Notes: generated by a model from the sequence alone, not told the origin. A stretch of 64,000 nt of DNA from Casuarina equisetifolia (GCA_028551475.1 CM052358.1:23400853-23464852); one strand, 5' to 3'. Positions 25,187 to 42,600 are shown, numbered from the stretch's first letter. Translations and numbers: made by a program.

Positions 25187-25475
25187 TGCTGATGTAAAAT
25201 CCCTTTACAGAAAAATGACCTGTTATGTAAAGATTATTGTGATAATGCATGCTACTCTCTGTCTCTCAGAACTGCTGATGTAAAATCCCTTTACTGAAAA
25301 GAGAACTGATTGTGAAGAGATCATTGTCATAATGCTTTTCTTCTCTATCTCTCTCTTTCTCTCTCTAATGTATGCTATTCGTCTCTACCTGATTATGTAA
25401 AGATCATTTTGATAATGCATGCAACTGTAAAGGTTATTGTGATAATGCGTACTATCTCTCTCTTTCTAGCGCATT
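25187..25475. repeat. Degenerate tandem repeat between convergent 3' ends
   Basis: Units built of 'CTGATGTAAAATCCCTTTAC', then 'GTAAAGAT(T/C)ATTGTGATAATGCATGCTA', then a CT-rich run recur about three to four times in altered form. The array lies between the EMSY-like stop (25,097) and the hydrolase stop (25,602), so it is probably transcribed in one or both 3' UTRs. Confidence 0.7.
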
Positions 25476-25601
25476 TTTCGCTGTGATGGCACAGAGAATA
25501 GAAAACAACAATCTAATCCTGCAATTGAACAAAGATCGAAAATCAGAATATACAAACAAAGCATAAGTTAAGCCAATCATAACTCTGTGAACTGGATGGT
25601 A

Positions 25602-28302
25602 TTACTGCAATGAAGCAACAAATTCAAGGATAAGATTCACCATCTGAGCATCATAATCAGGCCCTTCCATTTGGAAGTGGCCTGCGCCTTCTATCAAATG
25701 GGTTTCAACACGCCCTGCCGCAGAACTCAACTTGTTCTTCAGCTGCTTCACGCTTGTAAAACCATCCTGGGTTCCCATTACAAAGAGTTTTGGCTTCGGA
25801 GACTTTAAGATGGCGTTGTGGTGCCTCCCGAAAAGGATTGAGGCAATCATGCCAAAAGGGTAGCCTAGACTCACATACCCCACAACTTGTTCAATCTGAT
25901 CAACTGAAGATCCTGCAATAGGTGCACCTGTGACAGAAGAGACAGGAAGTAAATTCTCTTTGATTCAAGGAGTTTATCCTTTGAGAACAAATGATATCAT
26001 ATCATTCATATGAAATGATGCATGTCTTCATGCAAAGATAAATGAGAAAATAGTACTCTCCTCACATTAATCATTGGGTTTTATTTATATCTCGTTAAAG
26101 AATGATATTTTTGTATAATTTTATAGCAGCAATACCATGGAGCAAAGATAAGGATGAAAGTGAAATTCGACCAGATTAAAGCATCTAACATTAGGCAACA
26201 ACTGGATGTATTGAAGATAGCGATGGCATTACAAGGGTCAAAGAAACATGAGAAGATAATAAAGAGTGTCTCATTTTGATTATAAGAAGTACCAAGGATT
26301 ATAAGAAGTACCAAGGCCTTTTTATAACCAAGTCAACAGGTAACCCCAGTTAACTGGATTTTATTGTAGTTTACAGCTACATAATCTGTTCTTTCCATCA
26401 ACAAATTTGTTTTTCATTGTAATATTCATAGCGCAAAATTTTCTCTACAAGTATAGTCACAAATATGCAAAACACTACATACAATAGAAGCCTACCAAGC
26501 CATATAATCACCCAAAGCGCAGCAATCTGTTCCTTCTTTGCAAATTAGTCTGAAAACCAACCTATTTTGTGCAGTATGTGAAATGGAAGCATATAAAGCC
26601 ACCAAATCACACAGAACGTAACAATTTGTTCCTTCAATAAATTAATATCTGCAAGTCTGTTTGAAAACAACCAACTTGTGTTAACTCAACCCACACCAGC
26701 TTTCCAACTTTCCATGCAATATATTTGACTTCATGCAATGAACTGTGCACCCAAAAATGGATTGACACAAAGAATAGACGGAAAATAAAGACTAGGCAAG
26801 TTGGTAGAGGTATCCAATTAAAAGCAAAACAGTTAAGGGGGAACACACACAGTCATCCTACTAGAATGAAAATCTTGAAGGTCCAAAAAAATATGCTGCT
26901 CCATGCTTACTGCCACAGATCTGTGATGAGTAAAGGCATATGCCAACCTCTTAATCTAATAAGTGTCTTACTGGCATACACAAACCAGATCTTATACAAA
27001 ATATGGAGATAATTGCCTGCATTATATGCTTGGATGGTTATACAAATCAAACAGACAATCTGGTATTTTGAAGAATTGCAGCTCCTAAGATTATAGATCA
27101 GATTATGCACATAAATATAAGGTCTGTTTCAAGTTGCGCCTGCCTTAAACTCTCTGTAATGGCACAACACTCCATTCATTGGGTCATACACTTCTGAAGC
27201 ATGCCAAATCTAAGGTAAAATAGACGCATTTATGGGCAAATAAAAAACTCTCGTGTTTAAGTAGGTTTATAAAATAAAAGAAACTATGATTTAGGAGTTT
27301 CTTTACACAAATTGCTTTAATCTCAGTTCATTGTTATTGACTGATGTAACATCGTAAAGAGTTACACCAACATGAGAGGATATGCATGTGTATTAATTTA
27401 TCAAGGTTGCTAGAAACCTTTGATAGCTCCATCGTTTTAACTTTTTAATGATAGCAATACATGCAGATCATCAATTACCGCAGCAGGCCCAATTTCCTCA
27501 TTCGGCAAATCACAAAGCAATATAGGAAATTTATCTCAACAAGATGCAGAAATAGCATATACCCACTCCATCAAAACTCAAAAAATCACTATATGACACA
27601 CTCAGGTCGGAAATTATGTAAGACTGATCTAACAAGAATCAGACTTTTTTTTTTTACCTTCAGACAAACAGATCAGATCCATTAGAATCAATCGATTTTC
27701 CATTGAATCTTGTACGTTTCCCGATTTGCTACTAATTGCGAGATTAAACGTACAAAGAATTTAACTAGAACACAAAAAAGACAGAAGGCCTAAAATATTT
27801 GATACACATATCATAGATCTAAAAAGTAATCCATGTATTAATGCAACCAAACAAGCAATCTAGCCACTAGCAAAGATAACGACCGTTAAGCTTTTCCCTA
27901 CCCCAAAAAACTGAACTTAATCTCTAAAAGGAGCAAAACAATCAACAAGATCATACCGGCAGAAGAGCCCACCAACAAAATCCTGTTCACAGACACACTC
28001 TCGCACACCCACTTGCAGACAGCGATAACATCTTTGATTTCCGCAAACCCAGTGAGAGAAGGCCTCCCGCTCGACTTCCCAGCGCCTCTCATGTCAAAGG
28101 TCACAGCCCTATAACCTTTCTCCGCCAGCCCAGTAGCTATTCCTCTCAAGAGGCCTTGACAGCCACCCAAGATTGAGTACGGGTGTACAAGAACAACCAC
28201 CAAGTCGTCCTTGATTTCTTCTCCCGGTTTGAAGAGCCTCGTGTGGAGCTTGATTCCATCACTGGTTTCAACTTTGGTGGACTCCACGGTACAATTTGAC
28301 AT
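25602..28302 (-). CDS. Alpha/beta-hydrolase family protein, 2 exons (223 aa)
   Basis: A small cytosolic-type serine hydrolase; substrate unknown. Exon 1 is 28302-27957 and exon 2 is 25927-25602, joined in phase inside the nucleophile elbow (GCC G|GT GCA). Seen motifs: VVVLVHPYS near residue 40 (oxyanion strand), FDMRGAGKSSGR (69-80), the nucleophile elbow GSSAG at 112-116 (Ser114), the acid in GTQDGF, and the His in GAGHF near the C-terminus. The catalytic triad is therefore complete. There is no signal peptide. The intron is about 2.0 kb and carries no gene. The 5' leader on the minus strand has a (CT)n run at about 28,359-28,388. The gene is convergent with the EMSY-like gene, with 504 bp between stop codons. 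The family is broad (carboxylesterase/CocE/Tex30-like), so I give no symbol. Confidence 0.9.
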
Positions 28303-30749
28303 ATTACAGACAAAAGTGGATGGAATCTGGAATTGTTATCGATCACAGACAAAAACCAGAGAGAAAGAGAGAGAGAGAGAGAGAGAGTCTGTGTGTAAAC
28401 GTCAGTTTGGTTGGATAACGCCGAAGAAGTGACAAAGGAGTTGGGTCATAGATGTTGCTTTGGGCTGTTTCTGTAAAACAGTGGAAAACTGGTCTTCCTG
28501 TTACCCATTAACGCAAGATTGATAACCTCCCATTTGCTTCTCTGTATTGGGTATTATTCCATCCTGGTGAATCCACCTTTCTCCTATCTTGATAGGGACC
28601 TCTCTAGGGTTATGCTTACAGCGTTGAAGACTTATTTAATGATGGAAAAAGAAGGTCAAGATCTTTCACTTTTTCAAAATCTCTCTTGGGCTGCCCTCCA
28701 TTACCATGCAAAATCCTATCTTTTAGACACGAGAGCCATTATGGGGTTCTCTGGACCTGGACATGTGAAAAACAGTTGTCCACTGACATACCATTAGAAC
28801 TCGGATTCAGACCTTTGATGCATCTGCAAATGAAGGCAATCCTTAACTTTGCCATGCCTTGCTTCTACTCTAGTATCTGATATTATAAGAACATTCAGGA
28901 TAAGGAAGAGGGGCTTCGGATTAACTTGGTCTTCAATTATTTCTGTTTCCAGCCTCATTACAGGATTTTGAAATGTGTGGTTCTTTAATTGTTAGCTATG
29001 TTTGGCGAGTTGTGAGCTTTCAATTATTGGATAATCTAAAGAATAGGCCAATCTTTTAGCCAATAAAAGAAACAAATAATTGGGTAACAAATATATCTAC
29101 TCCTGTACACATAAATAACATATGCACATATGTTATTTCATTTTCTTTGACTAGCAATAAAAGAATGTATGAAAATAAAAAATCAGAATATATATATGTA
29201 TTTAATTCCTTTTATGATACTTAGATCTAAGGGAAAAATTTAGAATTCTTAACTTCCCTTTGAATTTATATAATACATAGATTTGATAATTCCTCCTAGT
29301 TTCCATTGATTTACAAGGGTTATTGATTGTTAATATTACTTTATGTTGTTTTATTTTTAGTCGTCATAAAACTTAGTGTTTGCTTCAAAACCTTTATTTT
29401 CTTGTTAGCCTTTAAGCCTATGTGTGGTGTGTTTAACATTTATAAATCCTTGAATTTAGATATAAAAAATACATAGAATGTTCTAAATACCATCATAGAT
29501 TTAAAGATAAGGTTTTTTAATAAAAAAGATTTAATCATATCAATAGCTGGTGAGTTTAATTTGATTAGTACAAAATAGTGGTTCTCATTTACAAAGCATC
29601 CCAAGTTTTCACATTTTAGGCAAACTTTGGTTTGGAGAACGCGGAAGGCTGAACAAAAACTTGCCTACTATTGACTCACTGAAATCAAAATGCATGAAAT
29701 TTCCTACCTACTCCCCTTCTCCATTTGCATTGTACATGGATTCACTGTACGCAATCATCTAAATATGAATAAATTAGTATCTTTTTCACAAATTAATTTT
29801 AAAAAAATTAGTTTTTCATAAGGTATTAGAGTTTATGATTTAAGTAGATAATATTATATTACAATAAACGCATCCTGTAATAATGTGGGGTATTACTTAT
29901 AAATTGCTGGTTTTATGAAGATCTATCATTGGTTTCAAGTCAAAAATTATTGGCAACTTAAAAAAAGTTATGGAATTGTAGCTTGTTATAATTAGTTATA
30001 CAAAAACTGATTTGGACATAGATTATATATAAAGAATGGATTAAAATCAACCCAAGAGTAGCAAACGATATCTTCACATACGAATGGCTATAGGCACACA
30101 ACTCCGGAGCTTTGATGTTCTTGTCTGTGTAGTTAGCAGTAGTGGACACAAAGCAAGCAGATTCAACAAAATCGACGGAAAATGGCTCGTAATCGTTGCA
30201 GGAAAGTAACAGGAAAGACGCCGGTGTATGATTAAGACACTCAGCACTGCAAATTCCCCGAGGAAATGTGCAGAGAAATGATGAAGTTTCCTAGAATGTA
30301 GACAAAGGAAAGGTCACGTTTCACCTTGTAACATAATATCAACCACTTATTCGATTCCAATTGGGTGGCTTGACAATTAGATTGTTTCTTGTTGATGTAG
30401 CATCTTTCAACGTACTCAGAATTTAACACGCAATTGTTATATCACTTAGAGAATACAATCAGAATTGAAAAGCGTATTTGACAGGATTCTTAATGTTAAA
30501 AATAGTTGTAGTTTATATTATTAATATTTTGATCTAGAACTCTAAGAACCTCCTCCTTTTCAAACTTCAATCAGAATTCAAGAACACCTTCTTATTTAAC
30601 TATAAAATTATGTTATTTTTAATATGATATTAAAGTCAAAGTTCATAAATTGAGTTTTATAATTTCATCTAATTGTTTCCTTACTTTTAAAACAAGTCTT
30701 ATTAATTTCTCCTCACTCAAGGTAAGGAAGTGAGTTAAAAATAGCCATT
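28303..30749. other. Hydrolase leader and AT-rich intergenic DNA with one relic exon
   Basis: Starts with the hydrolase 5' leader, including a (GA)n microsatellite at about 28,359-28,388. The rest is AT-rich. Short frames at 28519-28880 and 29958-30429 are not supported as full genes, but a relic exon lies at about 30,136-30,246 minus. The segment 30,480-30,740 is one copy of a dispersed AT-rich repeat that recurs at 58.8 and 62.2 kb. Confidence 0.6.
30136..30246 (-). pseudogene. Relic internal exon of an unrecognised gene
   Basis: On the minus strand, acceptor TTTGCAG precedes an open stretch encoding AECLNHTPASFLLLSCND and DYEPFSVDFVESACFVST. The old third copy of the block (61,947-62,058) keeps a related peptide, EYEPFSADFVDSVCLVST, with mostly conservative changes, an acceptor at the same place, and a good donor (GG|GTAAGT). 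The donor is lost here. The pattern suggests the ancestor was coding, but I do not recognise the protein and find no further exons. An identical copy lies at about 52,522-52,632. Confidence 0.45.
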
Positions 30750-30754
30750 CTTCC
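30750..30754 (+). repeat. Target-site duplication (CTTCC), left side, first Copia copy
   Basis: CTTCC directly precedes TGTTAAG, the start of the 5' LTR. The same flank is seen at 53,136. The right partner is lost in the N gap. Confidence 0.65.
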
Positions 30755-31309
30755 TGTTAAGAGATCAAAAACATGCGGTCCACCTTGCCACATCAGATCC
30801 ACATGGTACCACATCACCGATCATAAACCACGTGGCACTGCAATGCCACATCAGCCCTGCGCATCGCAAACTCAACGCGCAGCCTTCGTCCCCGAAGAAG
30901 TCTCCACCTACACTTCACCTACCACACGCACCTGGCCGGAAACACGTCGTCGGAAATACTTCCATAATCGGCCAGCTTCCAGATCGTTCGATAATCAACA
31001 CCATCAAGGAAAGAATCGGCATCCCCAATCAAGGTAATCGGTATCAATCTCAAACCATTCCAAAACCTCGCCGATCTCACCTCTGTTTCATAGACAATCT
31101 GATCTTGTAGTTAATCTTGATTTATTCAGTGATTTATTTTTCCTTTCTTGTACACATTGTATAGGTCTATAAATTAGACTTGAATTTTTGTAAATGAATA
31201 TCGAATTACAAATCCCTTTTGTTCACCGTTCTAGGGTTCTTCGTGTTCTTGAGAAAGTTCTTCGTGTTCTTGAGAAATATTCAATTTCTCAAGAACAATC
31301 TGCTTAACT
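30755..31309 (+). repeat. 5' LTR of first Copia copy
   Basis: Begins TGTTAAGAG and ends TTAACT just before the primer site. It is 555 bp long and nearly identical to the LTRs at 53,141 and 57,869. It contains a TATA-like TATAAATTAG region near 31,170 and a duplicated TTCTTCGTGTTCTTGAGAAA unit near its end. Confidence 0.85.
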
Positions 31310-31376
31310 TGGTATCAAGAGCCGTAGGCCACCGCCCTAATTCGATCCTTCTCATTTTTTTTCTCTTCTCTCACAA

Positions 31377-34300
31377 ATGGCCCAAAATCCCATCCCCACT
31401 TCCGGCAACATCTCCATTCCGGCGACCACTGTTCGTCTTGAGGGTCCAAACTACATTGTTTGGAAAGCCCGCATCGTGCCGTATCTGCGTGCCACCGAAT
31501 TGCTCCCAATCATCGATGGCTCCCTTCCTAGTCCGGCGGAATTCCTCGCTGTGCCAGATCCCAGCAGCGAAACCACTCGGGTCCCCAACCCCGACTACCA
31601 GGAATGGCTGAAACGGGACCAAACTGCTCTCGGCCTTCTCCTGAATACTTGTTCTGACGCCATCGTCAGCCAATTAACGCAACAGAAAACATCTGCTGAA
31701 GTCTGGCGTGCCCTAGCCGCCGAATTTGCTGCCCAAAGTACCGCCGTGCATCCAGCCTCCGTCTTCGGCTTCAAGCGGCCACCAAAGGACACCGCACGGT
31801 GTCTGAATTCCTCCACGAAATCAACTCTCTCGTGGAGGAACTAAGCGGTGTGGGTGAGATCATCTCCGACAACGAGTATCTCACCCACCTTTTTCGCGGC
31901 CTTGGAACACCGTACGCCCCCCTAGCGAGCGATTTCCGTCCACACTCGCACCCAGGGGCTAACCCGTGAAGATCTTCGTGGTCTTCTCCTCAACCAGGAA
32001 GCCCAGCTGGAATTAGCGGAGCAAAATCGAGCTCCGGCAGTGGCGTTCTCGAGCGATCGCGACTACCTCTCACGCGTGGCGGTTTCCCAACTCGTTCCGT
32101 CACCCCTCGCCGGAACACTCAAGCGACAACCAGTCTTTTCCTCCTCTGCTGGTGGCCGGTTTCTTGCTGAGACCAGAAATCGACGTCGGGCTCCTCGCTG
32201 CCAAATCTGCCGCCGCACCGGACATTGGGCCACCACCTGCCGGGCCCGCTACAACCAGTCCACTTCAATCTTGGGCCGCTCCCCCCAAGCCAACCAGCTG
32301 GCCCGCTCTGAAGTCACAGGCCCCTATTCAGAGACTGATTCAGCCCAGTCTCTCACCGAAGCCCAATATCCCATTGCAGCTTCGGCCCACTCGCTGACAG
32401 ATTGGTTCCCTGATTCAGGGGCCACCAATCATGTCACTGCGAGCCCATGGGCTTGGACCCAATCCAGCCCTATCAAGGAGCAGACCGGGTCACCGTAGGA
32501 GATGGTATGGGCCTCCCATAACCCATACAGGTAGCTTACCCAACCCATTTAATTTAAAAATAACAATATTTTAGTTGTCCCTCAAATGTCTAAAAATCTA
32601 TTATCGTTTCACAATTTACACGGGACAATAATTGCGCCTTTATCTTTTATCCTAACTTTTGTGTTGTACAGCACCTACCTTCGGGGCAGACTTTGCTTAA
32701 AGGCTCTTTGGATCGAGGCCTCTATCGCCTTCAACTGAATAAATTGGAGCACAAAATATTTAATTTAAATATGTCTAAAAAATGGCATCACCGTTAGGGC
32801 ATGCTAACTACCCTACTGTACTCAAAGTGCTTCATATGAATAAAATAAAAGTTGAAGGAAAACTAAGTCCATTTGTGCTGCTTGTCATATGAGTAAAAGT
32901 GCGCAACACTCACATCCCCAACAAACTCCAAATCCAAGGTCCCACTTGACCTCATTCACTTCGATATTTGGGGACCTGCCCCAACATTATCCAAATCAGG
33001 CAACAAATACTATATTGCCTTTATTGATGATTTTACCAAATTTACCTGGATATATGCATTCCAATCTCGCAATCAATTTATTCCAATTTTTGAACAATTT
33101 CAAAAATTTGTCGAAAATCAATGCTCCTTTAAAATTAAAAATATTCAATGTGATGGAGCTTCGGAATTTACATCTTCCGCCTTCACCAAATTACTACCCA
33201 ATTGGGCATTCATCAACGCATATCCAGCCCCTATGCCCATTTTCAAAATGGATCTGCTGAAAGAAACATCGCCACATTGTGGAAACCGGGCTCTCCTTTC
33301 TTAATTATGCCCATGTTCCAAATATCTATTGGGATTATGCCTTTGAAACCGCGGTCCACATTATCAATCGACTTCCTAGTGCAGTCATTGGAAATAAATC
33401 TCCATGGGAACTCTTTTATGGTCACCCCCCTAGTATCTCCATCTTCGAATTTTTGGGTGCCTTACCTTTCCAACTTACGACCTTATGCCAAAAATAAATT
33501 GGAACGCGCTCCCAACCTTGCGTATTCTTGGGATATCCCTCTGGCTATAAAGGCTACAGATGCCTCTGTCTCAAAACCAATAAGACATACATGTAGCTGA
33601 TGCATCATTTGATGAGTTATTTCCATTTGCTCAAACATCTCATTCATCCCCTAACCCCACATCCTCCGTTGTTCCACTCTCATTCCCTCTTCCTTCTTCC
33701 TCAAGGACTATGGTTCCCCCACTGTCAGAACCACAAACTCAATCAGACACTCCTGAGGAATCTCTTCCAAACCCTCCAATTCCTCCACCTCCATCTAACG
33801 TCACCTCGACTCACCCCATGACTACACGTCTCAAAGGTGGAACTATTGCACGGAGGACATTAACAAGGCAACAAACGTATGCCTTAACCACTACCTCTCA
33901 CCCATACAAGGAACCCACATGCTTTACTGAAGCAAATACTTCTCCTGAATGGCGCAAAGCCATGGCAGATGAATACACTGCCCTCATGAAAAATCAAACA
34001 TGGAACTGTTCCTCCATCTCCAAAATACAACCAATCGGTTGCAAGTGGATTTATAAAATCAAACTTCGTTCTGATGGGTCCCTCGAACGTTATAAAGCTC
34101 GATTAGTAGCCAAGGGATTTCATCAACGACCCGGCATTGACTATAATGAAACCTTTAGTCCGGTCGCCAAACCGGTCACAATTCGGACCTAATCTCCATT
34201 GCCATTACCAATGGCTGGTCCATTCGCCAATTGGATGTCAAAAATGCATTTCTCCATGGCCACCTAACTGAGGAGGTATTCATGCAACAACCTCAGGGCT

Positions 34301-35401
34301 TCATTGATCCCCATTTTCCTCGTCATGTTTGTCGACTTCGCCGATCTCTTTACGGCCTTAAACAAGCACCTAGAGCATGGAATTATCGTCTCAGCCAATT
34401 TCTCCAACAAATTGGTTTTACAATCTCTAAAGCCGATACATCCTTATTTACTCTTCACACTGATAACTATAGTGTCTTTCTATTAGTTTATGTGGATGAT
34501 ATCATACTTACTGGTAGTCCCATGCTCCTCTTTCTCATATTCTCCAACAGTTACAAAAAGAATTTGACATTAAAGATCTTGGTGATCTCCATTATTTTCT
34601 TGGGATAGAAACCTTATCCACTCCTACTGGCCTTCTCCTACATAAGCCAAATTTGCCATGAAATCATTACTCGTGCCAACATGGGTGCTCGTGGGGTATC
34701 TACCCCATGTACCACTGGCCAACCTCCATCGATTCACGATGGAGAACTTCTTCCAGATCCTACCCATTATCGTAGTATTGTTGGAGCTCTTCAATACCTC
34801 ACCCTCACTCGCCTGACATCGCTTATGCCGTCAATACTGCATGCCAATACATGCATGCCCCTACCTCCACTCACTGGAGCTTTGTCAAACGTATTTTAAG
34901 ATTTCTTGCAGACTCTCCTCGCTATGGCATCAACATCACAAAGTCCACCTCTCATCAACTCCATGCTACTCTGACGCCGGTTGGGCTGGGGATAGTGACG
35001 ATCGACGCTCCACTGGCGGTTTTTGCATCTTCCTTGGCTCCAACCTCATATCTTGGAGCTCCCGCAAACAGAAGACCGTAGCTCGCTCAAGTACTGAAGC
35101 TGAATTCAAATCCCTTGCAGACACCACTGCTGAGCTCATCTGGATTGAAGCTCTCCTTCGAGATCTCAAGCATCCGCTGTCCATACCTCCTACACTCTGG
35201 TGCGACAATCTTTCAGCTCTATACCTTTCCACCAACCCTGTCTTCCATGCTCGCACAAAACATGTGGAAATTGATTTCCACTTCATTCGGGAACGCATTC
35301 AACAAAAACATCTCCACATCCAGTTCATTTCCTCGGTCGATCAAACAGCAGACATCTTCACCAAAGGTCTCTCCTCCACACGATTTTGCTTCTTCAAACA
35401 A
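31377..35401 (+). pseudogene. Copia gag-pol, first copy, frameshifted and truncated
   Basis: The ATG at 31,377 opens gag (LEGPNYIVWKARIVPYLRA), which reads through the site where the partner copy has a stop (54,063). The frame is lost near 31,745 by a one-base deletion. The zinc knuckle CQICRRTGHWATTC is intact near 32,200, followed by protease DSGATNHVT. Integrase (from about 32,790) is broken by several indels. RT keeps DVKNAFLHGHL, YGLKQAPRAWNY and YVDDIILTG (34,231-34,520). RNase H retains [19 protein letters not shown] and [10 protein letters not shown]. It cannot make a full polyprotein as written. Confidence 0.85.
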
Positions 35402-35901
35402 NNNNNNNNNNNNNNNNNNNNNNNNNNNNNNNNNNNNNNNNNNNNNNNNNNNNNNNNNNNNNNNNNNNNNNNNNNNNNNNNNNNNNNNNNNNNNNNNNNN
35501 NNNNNNNNNNNNNNNNNNNNNNNNNNNNNNNNNNNNNNNNNNNNNNNNNNNNNNNNNNNNNNNNNNNNNNNNNNNNNNNNNNNNNNNNNNNNNNNNNNNN
35601 NNNNNNNNNNNNNNNNNNNNNNNNNNNNNNNNNNNNNNNNNNNNNNNNNNNNNNNNNNNNNNNNNNNNNNNNNNNNNNNNNNNNNNNNNNNNNNNNNNNN
35701 NNNNNNNNNNNNNNNNNNNNNNNNNNNNNNNNNNNNNNNNNNNNNNNNNNNNNNNNNNNNNNNNNNNNNNNNNNNNNNNNNNNNNNNNNNNNNNNNNNNN
35801 NNNNNNNNNNNNNNNNNNNNNNNNNNNNNNNNNNNNNNNNNNNNNNNNNNNNNNNNNNNNNNNNNNNNNNNNNNNNNNNNNNNNNNNNNNNNNNNNNNNN
35901 N
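35402..35901. other. Assembly gap, exactly 500 N
   Basis: A run of exactly 500 N, a conventional scaffolding gap size. Left of it the first Copia copy stops short of its 3' LTR. Right of it the sequence starts inside SelO exon 7, matching position 13,463. Open frames that appear to cross it are meaningless. Confidence 0.98.
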
Positions 35902-39669
<3,768 letters not shown>

Positions 39670-42600
39670 ATTTTCTCCAGAACACCTGACTGCTATTTAT
39701 GTGGGCACCGAGGGCGCCGCAGGGTCTAATACAAGGTAGATTGGTGAGCGACGAACACGTAACGGTGGGTTAGCTTTGATCTTTTTAGATAGACTAGTCT
39801 ATCCTCCACGTACCTTGAAATAATTGCATTTCTTATGGTTGTGTGGTATTATGATTTTCCATTCTCATGAGTAAAATCAACTGTGAACATTATAATATGA
39901 CACTAAGATTTGACTAGATTAGTCATGAACAACTAGTTGTAGACTAGTTGCCCAATCAATGTAGCCCTTCATGTTTGCTTGTTGTTAGATATCTACTAAT
40001 AGTTATAACTTTTGACATAATGATAATCCTTGATACTAACAAACATCCTATAATTCATAAGTTGAGTTTACATACTTTATAATTATGATGATAAATAATT
40101 TAAATGTATATTGTGTATTATTAATGTTTATGTTTGATATCTTATTTAGATGAAAATGTTTTGTTCGCTTAATTACTCTTTTTAATGGAATTGGGTCTTC
40201 TAAACTATGTTTTGTTAGAAAGAAATCCTTTTACTCAATTTTAGAGTCATTATACAAATTAAAGATTGATCATCAATAGTTCATGTTAAAGTTTAAGCTT
40301 AGAAAATTTGATCTGATGAGTGGTTATTAGCTATTTATTATCAAGTCATTCCAATCATGATCCATGTATTTAAGTAAACAATATTTAGAGAAGAAAATCA
40401 ATTAATGTATAGTTATCTTGGACTCCTAAAGCATATATAAGATCTCTTTTACGTGTGTTTTAATGTTATCTCTCATTATTATATCTCAACACTTATTAAA
40501 ATTAGTAATTATCTTACATCATTAATATCTTGATATAATATATCATTAATATGTTTAGATGTCCTCCCTTTCTTATTGACCAATTTTGAATAAGAAAATT
40601 AGACTTTTTGAATATGGCATCAAACTTAGATTCAAGTATAATACCTTGTTTCCATAAATTATGTCTATGTAATTTCATCTTGTTATTCTATCATTCAAAG
40701 TAAGTTCTCATAATTTCTTTACCCTAAAGCCGAGGAGATGTATTTGATGCAAGTGCATCCAAGTTAGCTTAAGCTAACAATCCATGCCATATATTGTTCA
40801 TACCAATAAATGCAAGCTTAGGTCACAACATCATCCAATGGATTTAAGAAGTCCAAAATCGATGAACATCTTTGGAATTCATTAGGATTTTTTAGTTGTT
40901 TAGAATTTGTAATTGTCTAAAACTCCATAATTGTGAAGGGTAGCTCTAAGATTCTTTAGGATTTTTTAATTATCTATAATTCTTTTACTAAAAACATATC
41001 CAAGATTTTCAAAGATTTTTTATTTGTTAAGTTCTAGTTCCCTATTCATAGGGTGGATATTTCAACTATAACAAGTATTGAATGACACAAAAAAAACTTA
41101 AGTTATTTGTTCAACTTGTTTCCTTTATCCAATTTTTCAAAAAAAATTGGAAGTGGAGCACCTTCTTAAATTATGCTTAATCTTTATATCTTGGAGTCAT
41201 TTGCATAGCATTTATTGTTTAGTTTTTGCCTACACTTATGTTTTAACCATTTTTGCATGGCATTTATTGTTCATTTTTTGCCTAAACGTATGTTTTAACC
41301 ATTTCTTCCCTTCGGACCCTATCCTCTCTTACAAAATAATCAATACTACTATTAAATGCTAATCCTAAACCTAGCTCACTCAATCCCACCACAATTTCCA
41401 CAAGAACTCAAGTTATTAAAGTGGGCTCCTTTACTTTTATCTACACAACTATGTCTTGCTATAATAATGCTTTTTCCCTGATTCCACCGTACGAAGCAAT
41501 AAACAAGATATTACAATTGAGATAGCCAAGTTGAAGGATCAACTAAATGGTGTTCTTCAACTCTTGTGAACCCAAACCTAACACCAAAACCAAACCTCAA
41601 ACATAACCTTAACACCCACTAGACAACCATGAAGATAAACATGCTTCCCAAGATGATTCTAGTGATGATAAAAATTAGAGGAGAAATAGGCGAGATGAAG
41701 GCCACAACTCTAGATGGACATTCCTTAATTTGAAAGTGCTTTTGACCTTAATGAGTTTGTTGATTGGTTATATGCTATTGAAAAAATTATTTGAGTTCAA
41801 AAGATATAATGATGAAAAAAAATATTTTATTCTTAAACTAAAAATATATATATACTTCTTTATAGTAGGAGAATAAAAAGAAATAAAGAGATTAATATTG
41901 TAAGAAGAAGGTTTGGTCATGGGAAAAGTTGAAGAAATTACTCAAAAAGAAGTTCTTGCCCAATGATGAAAACAAGAACACTACCTTAAGTTAACACTTT
42001 TAGCCAATATGACATAAGTGTGAAGGAATACATTGGGGAGTTTAACTGCTAACAAATACCAACCCTAATCTTAGTTCACTCAAACCCACCACCATTTCTA
42101 CATTATGTATTAGAAAACATAATTGCTCCACATCACCAATTCCTTAACTTGTTATCCTCTTCATATATTCAAGTTTCCTAATATCTCAATAATAAATTTT
42201 AAAAGAAAATCCTTTATAATAACACTCAAAAAGAAATAAGAGTGAAAGTATATTTTCACTTCCATATGATCAAAAGAAACATAAAATGAAGCAATGTGGT
42301 ATTTAAAAAAAAAAGAAGAAGAAGAAGAAGAAGCTATATTGGTTTAAATATCCAAACAAAATTGGAGCACAAGATTTGCAAATCTTAAATGATTGGCATT
42401 GAGTCTTAAGCTAGCTCGAGATGGTCTAGTAAAAAAATTATAGAACACGCATCTAGATGGTTTCGTAAGCAAGTAAATTTACTCAAAAGGTGAGGAGGAA
42501 TAAGAGAAACAAAGGAACAAAAAGGAAAGTTAAAAGACACCAAAATTCAATTAAATAATTCACAAGTGTTTGGCTTAATTAAGAATAGGTGCTTCTTAAG

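Larger units (their letters stand above)
30755..35401 (+). mobile_element. Ty1/Copia LTR retrotransposon, first copy, 3' end lost at the gap
   Basis: Has a 5' LTR (30,755-31,309), a tRNA-Met-type primer site (TGGTATCAAGAGCC from 31,310), then gag and pol in Copia order: zinc knuckle, protease, integrase, RT and RNase H. It ends at the N gap just after the RNase H tail [19 protein letters not shown]. The left flank is identical to that of the element at 53,141, so the two are the same insertion duplicated with the block, not two insertions. It carries more one-base indels than its partner, as expected for an unpolished contig end. Confidence 0.9.

Noticed and set aside
28519..28880. 92- and 64-aa plus frames beside the hydrolase leader
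   Set aside because: They overlap in different frames, lack known domains and show no splice or promoter context. Their repetition at 50,904 reflects the block copy, not conservation.
30755..35401. Two independent Copia insertions (here and at 53,141)
   Set aside because: The left flanks are identical, including CTTCC, and the neighbourhood is duplicated, so it is one insertion copied with the block.
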